Source: Acidobacteriota bacterium
GTDB lineage: Bacteria; Acidobacteriota; Terriglobia; Bryobacterales; Bryobacteraceae
Assembly (NCBI GenBank): GCA_025354885.1
Contig: JANXLY010000358.1
Location: 1 to 38,330 of the forward strand
DNA length: 38,330 nucleotides
Direction: 5' to 3'
Below, one piece after another: positions 24,509-33,376 of this stretch. The notes below the pieces were generated by a model that was not told where the DNA came from, ran no database searches, and saw nothing but the letters and a program-made list of their open reading frames with translations. Positions within the stretch are counted from its first letter, which is position 1; each line of letters opens with the position of its first letter. The position numbers and the translations under genes are program-made.

Positions 24509-25756
24509 ATGTCTGATCTATCTCGCCGCCACGCTGTCCGCACGGCTTTCGCCTCAATGGTGGCTGCCGGCTCCGCCTTCGCTCAAAGCAAGGACGTACC
24601 TGTCAGAGCCAAAGACAATCTCAAAATAACCAAAGTTGAGACCATTCTCGTCAAGCCCCGTTGGCTCTTTCTCAAGATCCACACCAATGCCGGCATCGTC
24701 GGTCTCGGTGAGCCGGTAGTTGAGGGCCGCGCCCTCACCGTTGCCACTGCCGTAAAGGAAATCGAACCCTACCTCATCGGCAAAGATCCGCGCCCGGTCG
24801 CCCACCACTGGCAGGCCATCTATCGGCACGCCTTTTATCGTGGCGGTCCTGTCCTCACCAGTGCCCTATCCGGTATCGACCAGGCCCTTTGGGACATCAA
24901 GGGCAAAGCGCTTGGGGTTCCGGTTTACGAACTCCTAGGTGGCCCCACCCGCAACAAGGTCCGCGTCTATGCTCACGCGGACACGCCCGATGCCATGCGC
25001 GCTCAGATGGCCAGAGGCTTCACCGCATTTAAGACCGGCCCAATGGGTAGCCACGGTACAGAAGCTTCTGGCAGCAACCGGAACAATTTTCACCGCTACA
25101 TGGAGCCACCGGCCGAAGTGGACTACATCGTCGAGCGCTTCGCCGAACTTCGCAAAGCCGTTGGCGACAAAGCCGACATCGGCATCGACTTCCACGGTCG
25201 CGTCAGCCCTGCCCTCGCTCGCGTCCTCATCAAGAAACTCGAGCAGTACAATCCGATGTTCATCGAAGAGCCGATCAACTGTCAGGACCACGACATCATG
25301 GCCGAGATTGCCCGTGGCACTCACATCCCTATTGCTACTGGCGAACGTGTTTTCACTAAGTGGGGCTTTCGTGAAGTTCTCGAAAAGAAAGCCGCACAAA
25401 TCCTCCAGCCCGATCTCTGCCACGCCGGAGGAATCACCGAAGTCCGTCTTATCGCGGGTATGGCTGAAGCATATTACGCCGCCATCGCCCCGCACAATCC
25501 GCTCGGCCCCATCTCCTTGGCCGCCGGCCTGCAAATCTCTGCGAGCATCCCCAACTTCCTGATCCAGGAGCAGGTCTCTCTGGGCGAAGGCTACCTCAAG
25601 AACCCCCTCAAGGTATCCAACGGCTACCTCGAACTCCCAACTCTCCCCGGTCTTGGAGTAGAGCTCGACGAAAACGCCATGGCCGACAAGATCGGTCACG
25701 ACTGGCGCAACCCCGAGACTTACGACAAGTTCGACGGCTCCGTCACCGACTGGTAA
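24509..25756 (+). CDS. Tat-exported galactonate dehydratase-like enolase-superfamily enzyme
   Basis: Protein of 415 aa from ATG 24509, preceded by AAGGA. The N-terminus has SRRHAVRTAFASMVAAGSAFA, a Tat-like signal with likely cleavage near residue 25, so the enzyme appears periplasmic. Motifs of D-galactonate dehydratase are intact: metal ligands Asp227 (IGIDFHGR), Glu253 (FIEEP) and Glu279 (ATGERV), and the acid/base His329 (APHNPLGP). It would dehydrate a sugar acid such as D-galactonate to a 2-keto-3-deoxy acid. It is in an operon with the symporter. Export is unusual for the pathway as known in E. coli, where DgoD is cytoplasmic. Confidence 0.85.
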   Translation: MSDLSRRHAVRTAFASMVAAGSAFAQSKDVPVRAKDNLKITKVETILVKPRWLFLKIHTNAGIVGLGEPVVEGRALTVATAVKEIEPYLIGKDPRPVAHHWQAIYRHAFYRGGPVLTSALSGIDQALWDIKGKALGVPVYELLGGPTRNKVRVYAHADTPDAMRAQMARGFTAFKTGPMGSHGTEASGSNRNNFHRYMEPPAEVDYIVERFAELRKAVGDKADIGIDFHGRVSPALARVLIKKLEQYNPMFIEEPINCQDHDIMAEIARGTHIPIATGERVFTKWGFREVLEKKAAQILQPDLCHAGGITEVRLIAGMAEAYYAAIAPHNPLGPISLAAGLQISASIPNFLIQEQVSLGEGYLKNPLKVSNGYLELPTLPGLGVELDENAMADKIGHDWRNPETYDKFDGSVTDW

Positions 25757-27602
25757 CGAATCCGCCGCGGAAAGAAGCTATCGCTTCTGAAGTCCGCAGC
25801 ACGCGTCCATAAATATATAAGCGCAGCAGATGGGGGTCCAAACGAAGCTTTGGGCCCCCGTTTATCGAATGCAGTTGGGGATGAAATCGGCCCCACCCAA
25901 ATTGCTTCTGTTCCAGTCCATCGTTAAACTTTCCATCCACCACAAACGAGATGACGTTCGGACCCCCATCCACAACAATCACGGCATGGTGCAGTTTTCC
26001 CGCAACAAGAACCCCTTCATCAGAAGACCAGCGGCTTTGCGTTCGTCCATCATGAAGCGTAATCTCAAGGCTATTGCCACGTGCGGTTCGAATCGCAAAA
26101 CCCCTGCCACCGGAATCGGGATTATCAACCAGCGTCTGTCCAGCTGAGGTATCGTCCAGGCTGAAGAAGAGATCAAACGAAACCCCGGCGCGAGTATGGT
26201 CAGTTCCATAATCCGCTCGGCGCGATCGCTTCACAAAGACGGGAAACTCCGGAGCCGCCACACTTCCGGCCTTCGCATCAGTCAACTTCAACAACAAACC
26301 ATTCGCTGAGCTCCCCCGCGCACTCCCCTGATTCCAGAGCCCCTCAAGCAGCGTCCTGTCCATCTTGTGAACACGAGCGATGTCCTTCTGCGTCTCGGTA
26401 AGGTAGTAGTCGCCACCCTCTTCCACCAGGTCTGGATAGCTCATCCTCACCATCGGGTCATCGTCGTAGAGAGCAATCTCAGGCTCAGACCAGTGAATGA
26501 TCTTCCCCTGCGGCGAATCCGCTTCCACGCCACCAGAGAGCCACACCGGATTGCGATCATCATAGGCAATCGTGCGCCGCTTTGGATGCTCGCGAATAAA
26601 TCGCCCACCGTGGTTGTGAAACCAGTAGAGGTAATTCCCGTTCTCGCAGCGCCAGGCGAAATTGGCGGCCCGTGGATGTTTCATCAAGCGGCCACTCGCA
26701 TAGCGCATGTACTGCGAAGGTTCCCAACTCCGCCCATCGTCGCGACTATAGGTACAAGCCGAATATCCATCGATCGTTCGAAACACGCAGAAGATCGAAG
26801 CATCGCTCATCACTGAAAAAGACTGCTCTTCCGCGATCGGCCCGCCACCCGCCGGAGTCCGAATCCCGATATCACCCTCAGGCAAGGTCTCCCACGTGAT
26901 ATTGCTCGCGTCCTTCTCCGTCAGAATATTCCCGCTTCGCAGCAGTACACCCTCGCTCGAAGTAAAGAAGCCCTCACCAAAGCCGCCCACCTTATGCAGC
27001 GGCACATACCCCGCACCCTTGTGAGAGAAGGCCTTCCCCACCGTCCAGAAGAACTTGATCTTGCCGCCATAGGGATTCTTGCGATCAATCTCAAAATTTC
27101 GCTGCGGAATCTCAAACCGTTGCGCCGACCAACTCCGCCCATGGTCGTCGCTGTACTTGAAAACAAAATGTCCAAGGCTATCGACACGAGTTACAAAGCC
27201 ATCCTTATAGGCCGGCTTGTCAGCAATCACCCTTCTGATGTTGTCGGTGTTGTGGTTGTAGAAAACGAAGACCCGACCCGAAGGTGCCTTGAGCATCACG
27301 GCGTAAGAAGCCTCAGGCCCCTTCGCCGACTCCACATCGACAGCCTTCTCCCAGATTTTCCCGCGATCCGTACTGCGCATGCTGATCACATGCTGCCCAC
27401 CCTCACCCTCATGCCCGCTCCCGGTGGTGATCACGCAAAGCCAGGCACCGTCATTTGTCTTGACGACATAGGGCTGATCGGCGTAATACTCATCAGGAAT
27501 TACACTCCCATTGCCAATCTCACGATTGTCGGAATGGCGCTCAGTAACAGGGCTCTGCGCAAAAGCAAGCCCGGGAAGAAAAAACAAAGCACGTCGATTC
27601 AT
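25743..27602 (-). CDS. Secreted sialidase-like BNR-repeat protein with a C-terminal LamG-type domain
   Basis: Protein of 619 aa from ATG 27602 (a GTG at 27605 is also possible; TAGAAT lies seven bases before it). A short signal peptide (NRRALFFLPGLAFA) leads into a beta-propeller with Asp-box-like repeats: STDRGKIWEKA, YSDDHGRSWSA and YSRDDGRSWEP. The last roughly 190 residues resemble a concanavalin/LamG fold (GVSFDLFFSLDD, then LEITLHDGRTQSRWSSDEG). The propeller is of the type found in sialidases and other glycoside hydrolases, but the arginine triad was not verified. It is convergent with, and overlaps by 14 bases, the dehydratase gene. Confidence 0.75.
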   Translation of the reverse strand: MNRRALFFLPGLAFAQSPVTERHSDNREIGNGSVIPDEYYADQPYVVKTNDGAWLCVITTGSGHEGEGGQHVISMRSTDRGKIWEKAVDVESAKGPEASYAVMLKAPSGRVFVFYNHNTDNIRRVIADKPAYKDGFVTRVDSLGHFVFKYSDDHGRSWSAQRFEIPQRNFEIDRKNPYGGKIKFFWTVGKAFSHKGAGYVPLHKVGGFGEGFFTSSEGVLLRSGNILTEKDASNITWETLPEGDIGIRTPAGGGPIAEEQSFSVMSDASIFCVFRTIDGYSACTYSRDDGRSWEPSQYMRYASGRLMKHPRAANFAWRCENGNYLYWFHNHGGRFIREHPKRRTIAYDDRNPVWLSGGVEADSPQGKIIHWSEPEIALYDDDPMVRMSYPDLVEEGGDYYLTETQKDIARVHKMDRTLLEGLWNQGSARGSSANGLLLKLTDAKAGSVAAPEFPVFVKRSRRADYGTDHTRAGVSFDLFFSLDDTSAGQTLVDNPDSGGRGFAIRTARGNSLEITLHDGRTQSRWSSDEGVLVAGKLHHAVIVVDGGPNVISFVVDGKFNDGLEQKQFGWGRFHPQLHSINGGPKLRLDPHLLRLYIYGRVLRTSEAIASFRGGFVTSR

Positions 27603-27710
27603 CACAATGTGAATTCTACCGGTTACTAGCGGCCCATCGGCAATTCCGCCCCGAGAGCATAGCTGCAAACCCCAGCACGATCCGCAGTTCTCAGATGAGC
27701 CAAACGTCGC

Positions 27711-27716
27711 TAGACT
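27711..27716 (+). promoter_or_regulatory. Possible -10 of a leaderless transcript for the aldolase
   Basis: TAGACT is followed by seven bases and then the GTG start at 27724. The same TAGACTA core occurs in the sulfatase/symporter gap. Confidence 0.4.
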
Positions 27717-27723
27717 AACTCTA

Positions 27724-28383
27724 GTGACAAAACAGCAAATCCTCTCCAACCTCATAGCCGGCGGCGTCGTCCCCGTAGTCCGCACGGCCACAGCCGAAGC
27801 CGCCATCCGCTCCATTGAAGCCCTCTACGAAGGCGGCATCACGGTCGCAGAAATCACAATGACGGTTCCCGGTGCGATCAAGGCTCTCGAGGCAATCGCC
27901 GCCAAATTCGGCGACAAGATTACCCTCGGCGCCGGCACAGTCCTCGACCCTGAAACCTGCCGCATCTGCATGCTATCCGGTGCAGAGTTCTTTGTTACTC
28001 CCTGTCTAGACCGCCCCACCATCGAGATGGCCAAGCGTTACTCCAAGGTCATCCTCCCCGGCGCACTTACCCCTACCGAAGTCAAAACCGCCTGGGATGC
28101 CGGTGCCGACATCGTCAAGGTCTTCCCTTGCGGAAACGTCGGTGGCCCCAAATACATCAAGGCCCTTAAAGGTCCTTTCCCGCACATTGAAATGAACCCC
28201 ACCGGCGGCGTCAATCTCGAGACCACTGCCGACTTCCTTCGCGCTGGAGCCTGCTCCGTAGCCGTCGGCGGAGAACTCATCGACGCCGCCACGATCAAGG
28301 CCGGGAACTACGAAGTCTTCACCGAGCGCGCCCGCCAGTACATCGCCCTCGTCAAGAAGACTCGCGCAGAAATGGCCGCCTAG
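27724..28383 (+). CDS. KDPG/KHG-type aldolase
   Basis: Class I aldolase of 219 aa (2-dehydro-3-deoxy-phosphogluconate or 4-hydroxy-2-oxoglutarate aldolase, Eda-like). The general-base glutamate is in VAEITMTVPGA, GAGTVLDPETC is the conserved barrel strand, and the Schiff-base lysine is in ADIVKVFPCGNVGG. The end is NPTGGVNLETTADFLRAGA. It would split a 2-keto-3-deoxy-(6-phospho) sugar acid to pyruvate and an aldehyde. Downstream of the galactonate dehydratase-like enzyme this suggests the De Ley-Doudoroff route. No 2-keto-3-deoxy-galactonate kinase is in the window, so either it is elsewhere or the aldolase acts on an unphosphorylated substrate. Confidence 0.88.
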   Translation: MTKQQILSNLIAGGVVPVVRTATAEAAIRSIEALYEGGITVAEITMTVPGAIKALEAIAAKFGDKITLGAGTVLDPETCRICMLSGAEFFVTPCLDRPTIEMAKRYSKVILPGALTPTEVKTAWDAGADIVKVFPCGNVGGPKYIKALKGPFPHIEMNPTGGVNLETTADFLRAGACSVAVGGELIDAATIKAGNYEVFTERARQYIALVKKTRAEMAA

Positions 28384-28403
28384 CATTCAACTCTGGTTTC
28401 CGC

Positions 28404-28409
28404 TACCGT
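28404..28409 (+). promoter_or_regulatory. Possible -10 in front of the antitoxin gene
   Basis: TACCGT precedes ATG 28416 by six bases, the same geometry as the other leaderless-like starts here. The spacer AAAGTT has no ribosome-binding sequence. Confidence 0.3.
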
Positions 28410-28415
28410 AAAGTT

Positions 28416-28601
28416 ATGGCTGAAGTGTATCTAGATCTGACGCAAGAAGTTCCGATCCCCGCCTATGACGATCCGGAAGTCCTCGCCGCCATCAACCGTG
28501 GACTGAAAGCATCCGAGGAAGGCAGAGTTGTGCCTATCGAAGAAGTAAGGAAACTTATTGCACAATGGGTTTCAAAATCAGCTTCACGGAACCCTCGCTA
28601 G
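28416..28601 (+). CDS. Type II antitoxin (partner of ParE-like toxin)
   Basis: Protein of 61 aa with an acidic, proline-containing N-terminus and the helical segment VLAAINRGLKASEEGRVVPI followed by EEVRKLIAQWVSKSASR. This pattern is typical of short antitoxins paired with ParE/RelE toxins. It should neutralise the downstream toxin and repress its own promoter. Its last 37 bases overlap the toxin start, the usual arrangement for such pairs. Confidence 0.65.
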   Translation: MAEVYLDLTQEVPIPAYDDPEVLAAINRGLKASEEGRVVPIEEVRKLIAQWVSKSASRNPR

Positions 28602-28855
28602 AAGATCTGGCTGCAGTCGCTGCCTATTCCGACCTTTACTTTCCGACTACGCCAGAAACAATGGCTGCGCAAATCGTGGACCACATTGGCCTTCTCTCGC
28701 TTTATCAGCGTTTAGGATCAAGCATTGCTGCGCGAGGGCAAATCCGTAAGCTGCTTCATTCTCCCTTTTCGATCTATTACAAAGTTTTTTAAGCCCAACA
28801 GCGCATCGACGTCCTCCACATCTGGCATGGCAGCCGCATCCCACCAAAAGTCTAA
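28565..28855 (+). pseudogene. ParE/RelE-like toxin gene interrupted by an in-frame stop
   Basis: The frame starts at ATG 28565 and reads 75 codons with a ParE-type pattern (GFKISFTEPSLEDLAAVAAY at the start, LGSSIAARGQIRKLLHSPF later) to a TAA at 28790-28792. Reading on in the same frame gives 20 further codons, AQQRIDVLHIWHGSRIPPKV, and then a natural TAA at 28853. The segment RIDVLHIWHG is the conserved final strand of ParE/RelE toxins, so the true gene ran to 28855. A CAA-to-TAA or GAA-to-TAA change explains the break. The toxin is probably inactive unless the stop is read through. Confidence 0.7.
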
Positions 28856-28895
28856 AAATCCTTGAGAGCATTCCCCGCCCCTTCACACTCTACCT

Positions 28896-31466
28896 GTGAT
28901 GGATGAATCTCCCTCACCATCTAATTCCGATTCCCTTTCCAGAAAACTACATGAGCCGCTGGTACCACCGCTAATCGCGATCATCAGCGGCATTCTTTTT
29001 GTGCGCTTTCTCGGCTTTGATCCAACTCTCGCCCTTGCCTGCGCAGTCGCAAGCGGCCTCCTCTGGTTCCTTGCCCGCCACCTCAAGCAACTCATCGCAG
29101 CCTTCGTCAGCGGCAATGCGATCTTGTTCTGGATCGCCATTGCCAGCGCCTCAAAAGTCGACCATGCCCCTAAGCCCATCATCGATGTGGAACCGCGCGA
29201 AGTGGTCATGCTCAACGGCTGTATCGACTCGCTCCCGCAGCGCGAAGCCGAACGCCTCTTCTTTCTTTTCAAGGCCGCCCCCGGCGCTCGCCTCCGTGTC
29301 AGTCTCTACCTCAAGCCGGATGAACCCACTCCCGCCTGGGCTTATGGGCAACAACTCCAGCTCCCACTTCGCATTCGCGCTGTCCACAATTCCGGCAACC
29401 CCGGCAACTTCGATGCCGAACGTTACTTCGCTCACCGTGAAATTTTCTGGAGTGCCAGCATTGTCCGCAACGAAGCAATCGTTGAAAACAGCATCCCTTG
29501 TGGCAACTCTGCATATGCGCTCATCTATCAGTTCCGCGCCCTCCTGCTCAAACGCATCGACTGGATTGCCCAAGGCGATCGTTACCTCAACGCTATGCTG
29601 GGCGCTCTACTCCTCGGGGACAACGCCAAGCTCGAAGATTCATGGACCGACAACTATCGCCGCACCGGAACTTACCACGCCATCGTAATCTCCGGCATCC
29701 ATATCACCGTCCTGGCCGGCGCTGTCTTCTGGTTACTCCGACTGCTCCAGTTCCGCGCCATGCAGGCCTACGTGATCTGCGCGATTCTCGCCGTCGTTTA
29801 CGCCCTCATCTGCGACCTCACCGCACCGGTCGTACGCGCCGCCGGAGGCTACCTGCTCTTCCTCGCTGCCAGATATTTCTACCGCCGTGGCCGCATTCTC
29901 AACCTGCTCGCCGCCGTCGCCATCGCTTACCTGCTCTTTGACCCGGCGCAACTTTTCGAAGCCAGCTTTCAGCTTTCCTTCCTCGCCGTCCTGACTCTCG
30001 CAACCCTCGGCATTCCCCTCATCGAACACACCACCGCTCTCTGGTCGCAGGCTCTCAATCACCTCGAGGAACGGAACTTCGATACCACTAATCCTGCCGT
30101 CGGTTCACGCCGACTCGAACTCCGCCTCGCCGTCGATACGCTCAGCCGCATTCTCTACCTACCTGAAAAACGCATCGCACAATTCACCGCAGCCGTCCTC
30201 AAAACCTCCATCTGGTCGCTCGATCTCTTTCTCACTTCCGCAGTCGTCCTTGTGGGCCTTTGCCTCCCAACTATCCTCTTCTTCCACCGCCTCAGCTTCT
30301 CCAGCCTCACCGCAAATCTGCCCGTCGTCTTCCTGCTCTCACTCGCCGTGCCCATCGGATTCGCCGCCATCCTCATCGGCCCCCTATTTACACCATTACT
30401 CAAATTTCTTCTTTACACTTCTCGCAGCGTTGTCGACTGGCACCTCACCTGGGATCCGGGCGACCGCATTCCCGATCCTCCATCCTGGATTCTTATCGCT
30501 CTCCCACTGGCACTTCTGCTCACGGCGTGGGCAGCTCGTAAACTGCCACGCTTCAGTGCAATCCCGATCACCGCAGTGCTCGCAATCTTCGCGTACCTGG
30601 TCACGCATCCTTATTCACAAAGTCCCATTCTTCGTCCCGGCCTGCTCGAAATTACTGCCATCGATGTCGGCCAGGGCGACTCGATCTTTCTCGCTACACC
30701 CGGCGGACATCTGGCACTCCTCGATGCTGGCGGCAATCGCTCCACCAAATTCGACACCGGAGAATCTACAGTTTCCCCTTACCTCTGGTCTCGACAAATC
30801 TCTCACCTCGACACGCTCATCGCTTCGCACGGCGACCTCGACCACATCGGCGGCCTCATCGCTACACTCGACAATTTCCGCCCCCGCGAACTCTGGGTCA
30901 GTGCCAGCATCAGTGGTCACTTGTGGGATCGGCTTCGCGCCAAGGCCGAGGCTCGCGGCACCCTCATCCGCTATCTCGCCGCCGGTGACCAGGCCCAACT
31001 CGGCACCCTCAGGATTCAGGTCCTCTGGCCCCCTCGCGATGAGCTCATCCAAAAGTCAAATTCCACCTCCCTCGTACTGCTCCTCGAACATGGCAGCAAA
31101 CGCTTCCTCCTCACCGGCGACATCGATCAGAGCGTCGAATCCCGCTTGCTCGACAACCCTCTCCTTCCACCTCTCGATTACCTCAAACTTGCTCACCACG
31201 GCAGCCGCACTTCCAGTTCCAAGGCCTTTCTGGACCGCACCCGCCCAGCACTGGCCATCGCCAGTTCGGGCTTCCAGAATTCCTTCAACCACCCACATCC
31301 CCTGGTGCTCGAACGCCTCAACGCCCATCACACTCTGCTCCTGCGTACCGACCGCATGGGGCAGATCACCGTCTGGTCCGACGGCTCAAAACTCACCACA
31401 GACCCCTATCGCTACCGCTCCCCGGACACCCTCGGCTGGATCCCACTCCTTCAGACCGTAGAATAA
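28896..31466 (+). CDS. comEC: ComEC/Rec2-family DNA uptake protein
   Basis: Multi-domain membrane protein of 856 aa that forms the inner-membrane DNA channel for natural transformation. The N-terminal part has two hydrophobic segments followed by a DUF4131-type OB-like domain (about 90-200). The central competence domain has GTYHAIVISGIHITVLAGAVFWLL near residue 255 and many membrane helices. The C-terminal metallo-beta-lactamase-like domain shows AIDVGQGDSIFLATPGGHLALLDAGG, ASHGDLDHIGGL, FLLTGDID and LKLAHHGSRTSSS. Both GTG 28896 and ATG 28899 are possible starts. It is followed after 7 bases by the YtxH-like gene. Confidence 0.93.
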   Translation: MMDESPSPSNSDSLSRKLHEPLVPPLIAIISGILFVRFLGFDPTLALACAVASGLLWFLARHLKQLIAAFVSGNAILFWIAIASASKVDHAPKPIIDVEPREVVMLNGCIDSLPQREAERLFFLFKAAPGARLRVSLYLKPDEPTPAWAYGQQLQLPLRIRAVHNSGNPGNFDAERYFAHREIFWSASIVRNEAIVENSIPCGNSAYALIYQFRALLLKRIDWIAQGDRYLNAMLGALLLGDNAKLEDSWTDNYRRTGTYHAIVISGIHITVLAGAVFWLLRLLQFRAMQAYVICAILAVVYALICDLTAPVVRAAGGYLLFLAARYFYRRGRILNLLAAVAIAYLLFDPAQLFEASFQLSFLAVLTLATLGIPLIEHTTALWSQALNHLEERNFDTTNPAVGSRRLELRLAVDTLSRILYLPEKRIAQFTAAVLKTSIWSLDLFLTSAVVLVGLCLPTILFFHRLSFSSLTANLPVVFLLSLAVPIGFAAILIGPLFTPLLKFLLYTSRSVVDWHLTWDPGDRIPDPPSWILIALPLALLLTAWAARKLPRFSAIPITAVLAIFAYLVTHPYSQSPILRPGLLEITAIDVGQGDSIFLATPGGHLALLDAGGNRSTKFDTGESTVSPYLWSRQISHLDTLIASHGDLDHIGGLIATLDNFRPRELWVSASISGHLWDRLRAKAEARGTLIRYLAAGDQAQLGTLRIQVLWPPRDELIQKSNSTSLVLLLEHGSKRFLLTGDIDQSVESRLLDNPLLPPLDYLKLAHHGSRTSSSKAFLDRTRPALAIASSGFQNSFNHPHPLVLERLNAHHTLLLRTDRMGQITVWSDGSKLTTDPYRYRSPDTLGWIPLLQTVE

Positions 31467-31473
31467 GAGAGTA

Positions 31474-31737
31474 ATGGCACGTGAAACTTCAGACGACGCA
31501 ATTTGGTTCCTCTCCGGTCTCGCCCTTGGCGTCACCGTTGGACTCCTCTTCGCCCCACAATCCGGCGAAGAAACCCGCATTCAGATCAAAGAAGCCGCCC
31601 GCCGCAGTGGCGAGCGCCTACGCGAACAAGGAGACGATCTCTATTCCAAGAGTCGCGATCTCTTTGAGCGCGGCCGTGAACTCGCAGACGAAGCCTCTGG
31701 CATCTTCGAGCGTGGCCGCAGTCTCGTAGACGGCTGA
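31474..31737 (+). CDS. YtxH-domain protein
   Basis: Protein of 87 aa with one N-terminal transmembrane segment ending in GLLFAPQSGEETR, the YtxH signature, followed by an amphipathic, charged helical tail (residues 35-87). YtxH proteins are stress-related in Bacillus, but their molecular role is unclear. It is in line with comEC and the dehydrogenase gene with gaps of 7 and 14 bases, so probably one operon. Confidence 0.8.
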   Translation: MARETSDDAIWFLSGLALGVTVGLLFAPQSGEETRIQIKEAARRSGERLREQGDDLYSKSRDLFERGRELADEASGIFERGRSLVDG

Positions 31738-31751
31738 TAAGGATTCCAATC

Positions 31752-33320
31752 ATGAACATCGAATCGTTGCCTCCGTTCGTCAACGAGGCGTATCGTGATT
31801 TTTCTTTGCCCAAGCACAAGGCCACCATGGAGGCGGCCCTTGCTCAGGTCCGTGCAGAACTCGGCTTGGAATACGACCTCTTGATCGGCGGCAAGCCTGA
31901 AAAAAGTGGCCCCGACAAACTCCCCAGCTTCAATCCCTCTCATCCTTCAGAACTCATCGGCACTCATCAAAAGGCAAGTCCCGAACAAGCCAACCGCGCC
32001 GTTGAAGAAGCCTTCGCTTACTTCCCCACGTGGAGCGCCGTTTCACCCGCTGAACGCGCTGCCAAACTTTTTCGCGCCGCAGAGATACTGAAGCGCCGCA
32101 AGAGCGAGTTCAATGCCTGGATGGTTTTCGAAGCCGGCAAGAACTGGGCCGAGGCCGAAGCCGATACTGCAGAAGCGATCGACTTCTGCGACTACTACGC
32201 ACGCCAGATGCTGCGCCTCGCAACTCCAGACCCACTAGTCCAGATGCCCGGCGAAGACGGCATCATGATCTATCTCGCGCTCGGTGTTGGCGTGATTATC
32301 CCGCCCTGGAATTTCCCGCTCGCTATCCTCGCCGGTATGACCGCCGCTGCGCTCGTCACCGGAAACACCGTCGTTATCAAACCCTCCAGCGAAACGCCTA
32401 CCATCGCTGCGAAGTTCATGGAAGTCCTTCTTGATGCCGGCTTTCCACCCGAGAGTTTTCAGTTTCTCCCTGGTTCTGGCGCTGAAGTCGGAGACCTCAT
32501 CGTCTCCCATCCCAAAACTCGGTTCATCTCTTTTACTGGTTCAAAAGAAGTCGGCCTCCGCATCAACGAACTCGCAGCCAAGACGCAGCTCGGCCAGAAA
32601 TGGATCAAGCGTGTTGTCGCCGAAATGGGCGGCAAAGACGCCATCATTGTCGATTCAGAAGCTCCCGATCTCGACACTGCAGCCGCTGGAGTCATCGCTG
32701 CCGCCTTCGGCTTTCAGGGTCAAAAATGTTCAGCCTGTTCACGCGTAATCGTCGATGAAAAAATCTACGACGTCTTCATCGCCAAGCTCAAGCCCTTGGC
32801 CGAGGCACTCACCCAGGGCCCCGCAGACAACCCCGCATTCTATATGGGCCCCGTCATCGGCGCTAAAGCCCAGAAGACCATTCTGAATTACATTGAGATC
32901 GGTAAGCTCGAAGGCCGCCTCATCACAGGCGGAGGCAAGCTACCCGGCGACGGCTACTTCATCCAGCCGACCATCATTGCCGACATCGTTTCGAGCGACC
33001 GCCTCTTCCAGGAAGAGATCTTCGGCCCCGTTCTTGGCGTCACTAAGGCCCGTAATTTCGACCACGCCATCGAGCTCGCCAACGACTCAGAATACGGCCT
33101 CACCGGCGCAGCCTACACCACCAACCCCGAGAAGATCGAACGCGCTCGCCGCCAGTTCTTCGTAGGCAATCTCTACATCAATCGCAAGTGCACCGGCGCG
33201 ATGGTCGGCGCAAATCCTTTCGGCGGCTTTAATATGTCCGGCACAGATTCCAAAGCAGGTGGCCCGGATTATCTGCTGCAATTCCTCCAGGCAAAGTCGA
33301 TCTCGCAAAAGCGGCTCTAG
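31752..33320 (+). CDS. 1-pyrroline-5-carboxylate (glutamate semialdehyde) dehydrogenase-type ALDH
   Basis: NAD-dependent aldehyde dehydrogenase of 522 aa, close in length and sequence style to RocA/PruA-type enzymes of proline breakdown: YDLLIGGKP near residue 42, [25 protein letters not shown] around 180-205, catalytic glutamate in [10 protein letters not shown] near 295, catalytic cysteine in [12 protein letters not shown] near 325, and [10 protein letters not shown] near 425. It would oxidise glutamate 5-semialdehyde to glutamate. No proline dehydrogenase gene is in the window. Confidence 0.85.
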   Translation: MNIESLPPFVNEAYRDFSLPKHKATMEAALAQVRAELGLEYDLLIGGKPEKSGPDKLPSFNPSHPSELIGTHQKASPEQANRAVEEAFAYFPTWSAVSPAERAAKLFRAAEILKRRKSEFNAWMVFEAGKNWAEAEADTAEAIDFCDYYARQMLRLATPDPLVQMPGEDGIMIYLALGVGVIIPPWNFPLAILAGMTAAALVTGNTVVIKPSSETPTIAAKFMEVLLDAGFPPESFQFLPGSGAEVGDLIVSHPKTRFISFTGSKEVGLRINELAAKTQLGQKWIKRVVAEMGGKDAIIVDSEAPDLDTAAAGVIAAAFGFQGQKCSACSRVIVDEKIYDVFIAKLKPLAEALTQGPADNPAFYMGPVIGAKAQKTILNYIEIGKLEGRLITGGGKLPGDGYFIQPTIIADIVSSDRLFQEEIFGPVLGVTKARNFDHAIELANDSEYGLTGAAYTTNPEKIERARRQFFVGNLYINRKCTGAMVGANPFGGFNMSGTDSKAGGPDYLLQFLQAKSISQKRL

Positions 33321-33329
33321 CCCAAGCTT

Positions 33330-33342
33330 CCAACTGAGCTAC
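33330..33342 (-). other. tRNA D-arm-like fragment in the gap after the ALDH gene
   Basis: The minus strand reads GTAGCTCAGTTGG, the canonical start of a tRNA D-arm (positions 8-20). A TAGAGC follows after 10 extra bases. No complete tRNA can be folded, because the acceptor, anticodon and T arms are absent. Confidence 0.35.
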
Positions 33343-33376
33343 TGTAGGGTTTGAATCTGTCCGAGGAGAGCTCAAC

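Noticed and set aside
24935-25699. Minus-strand frame of 254 codons antisense to the galactonate dehydratase-like gene
   Set aside because: It mirrors the codon structure of the dehydratase gene and has no family features.
27603-27723. Possible riboswitch or long leader in front of the aldolase
   Set aside because: No convincing conserved fold was seen, and the -10-like element next to the GTG suggests no leader.
30250-31461. Long second plus-strand frame of about 400 codons inside comEC
   Set aside because: It is the shifted frame of a C-rich coding region and gives low-complexity serine- and proline-rich sequence, while the comEC frame has clear conserved motifs.
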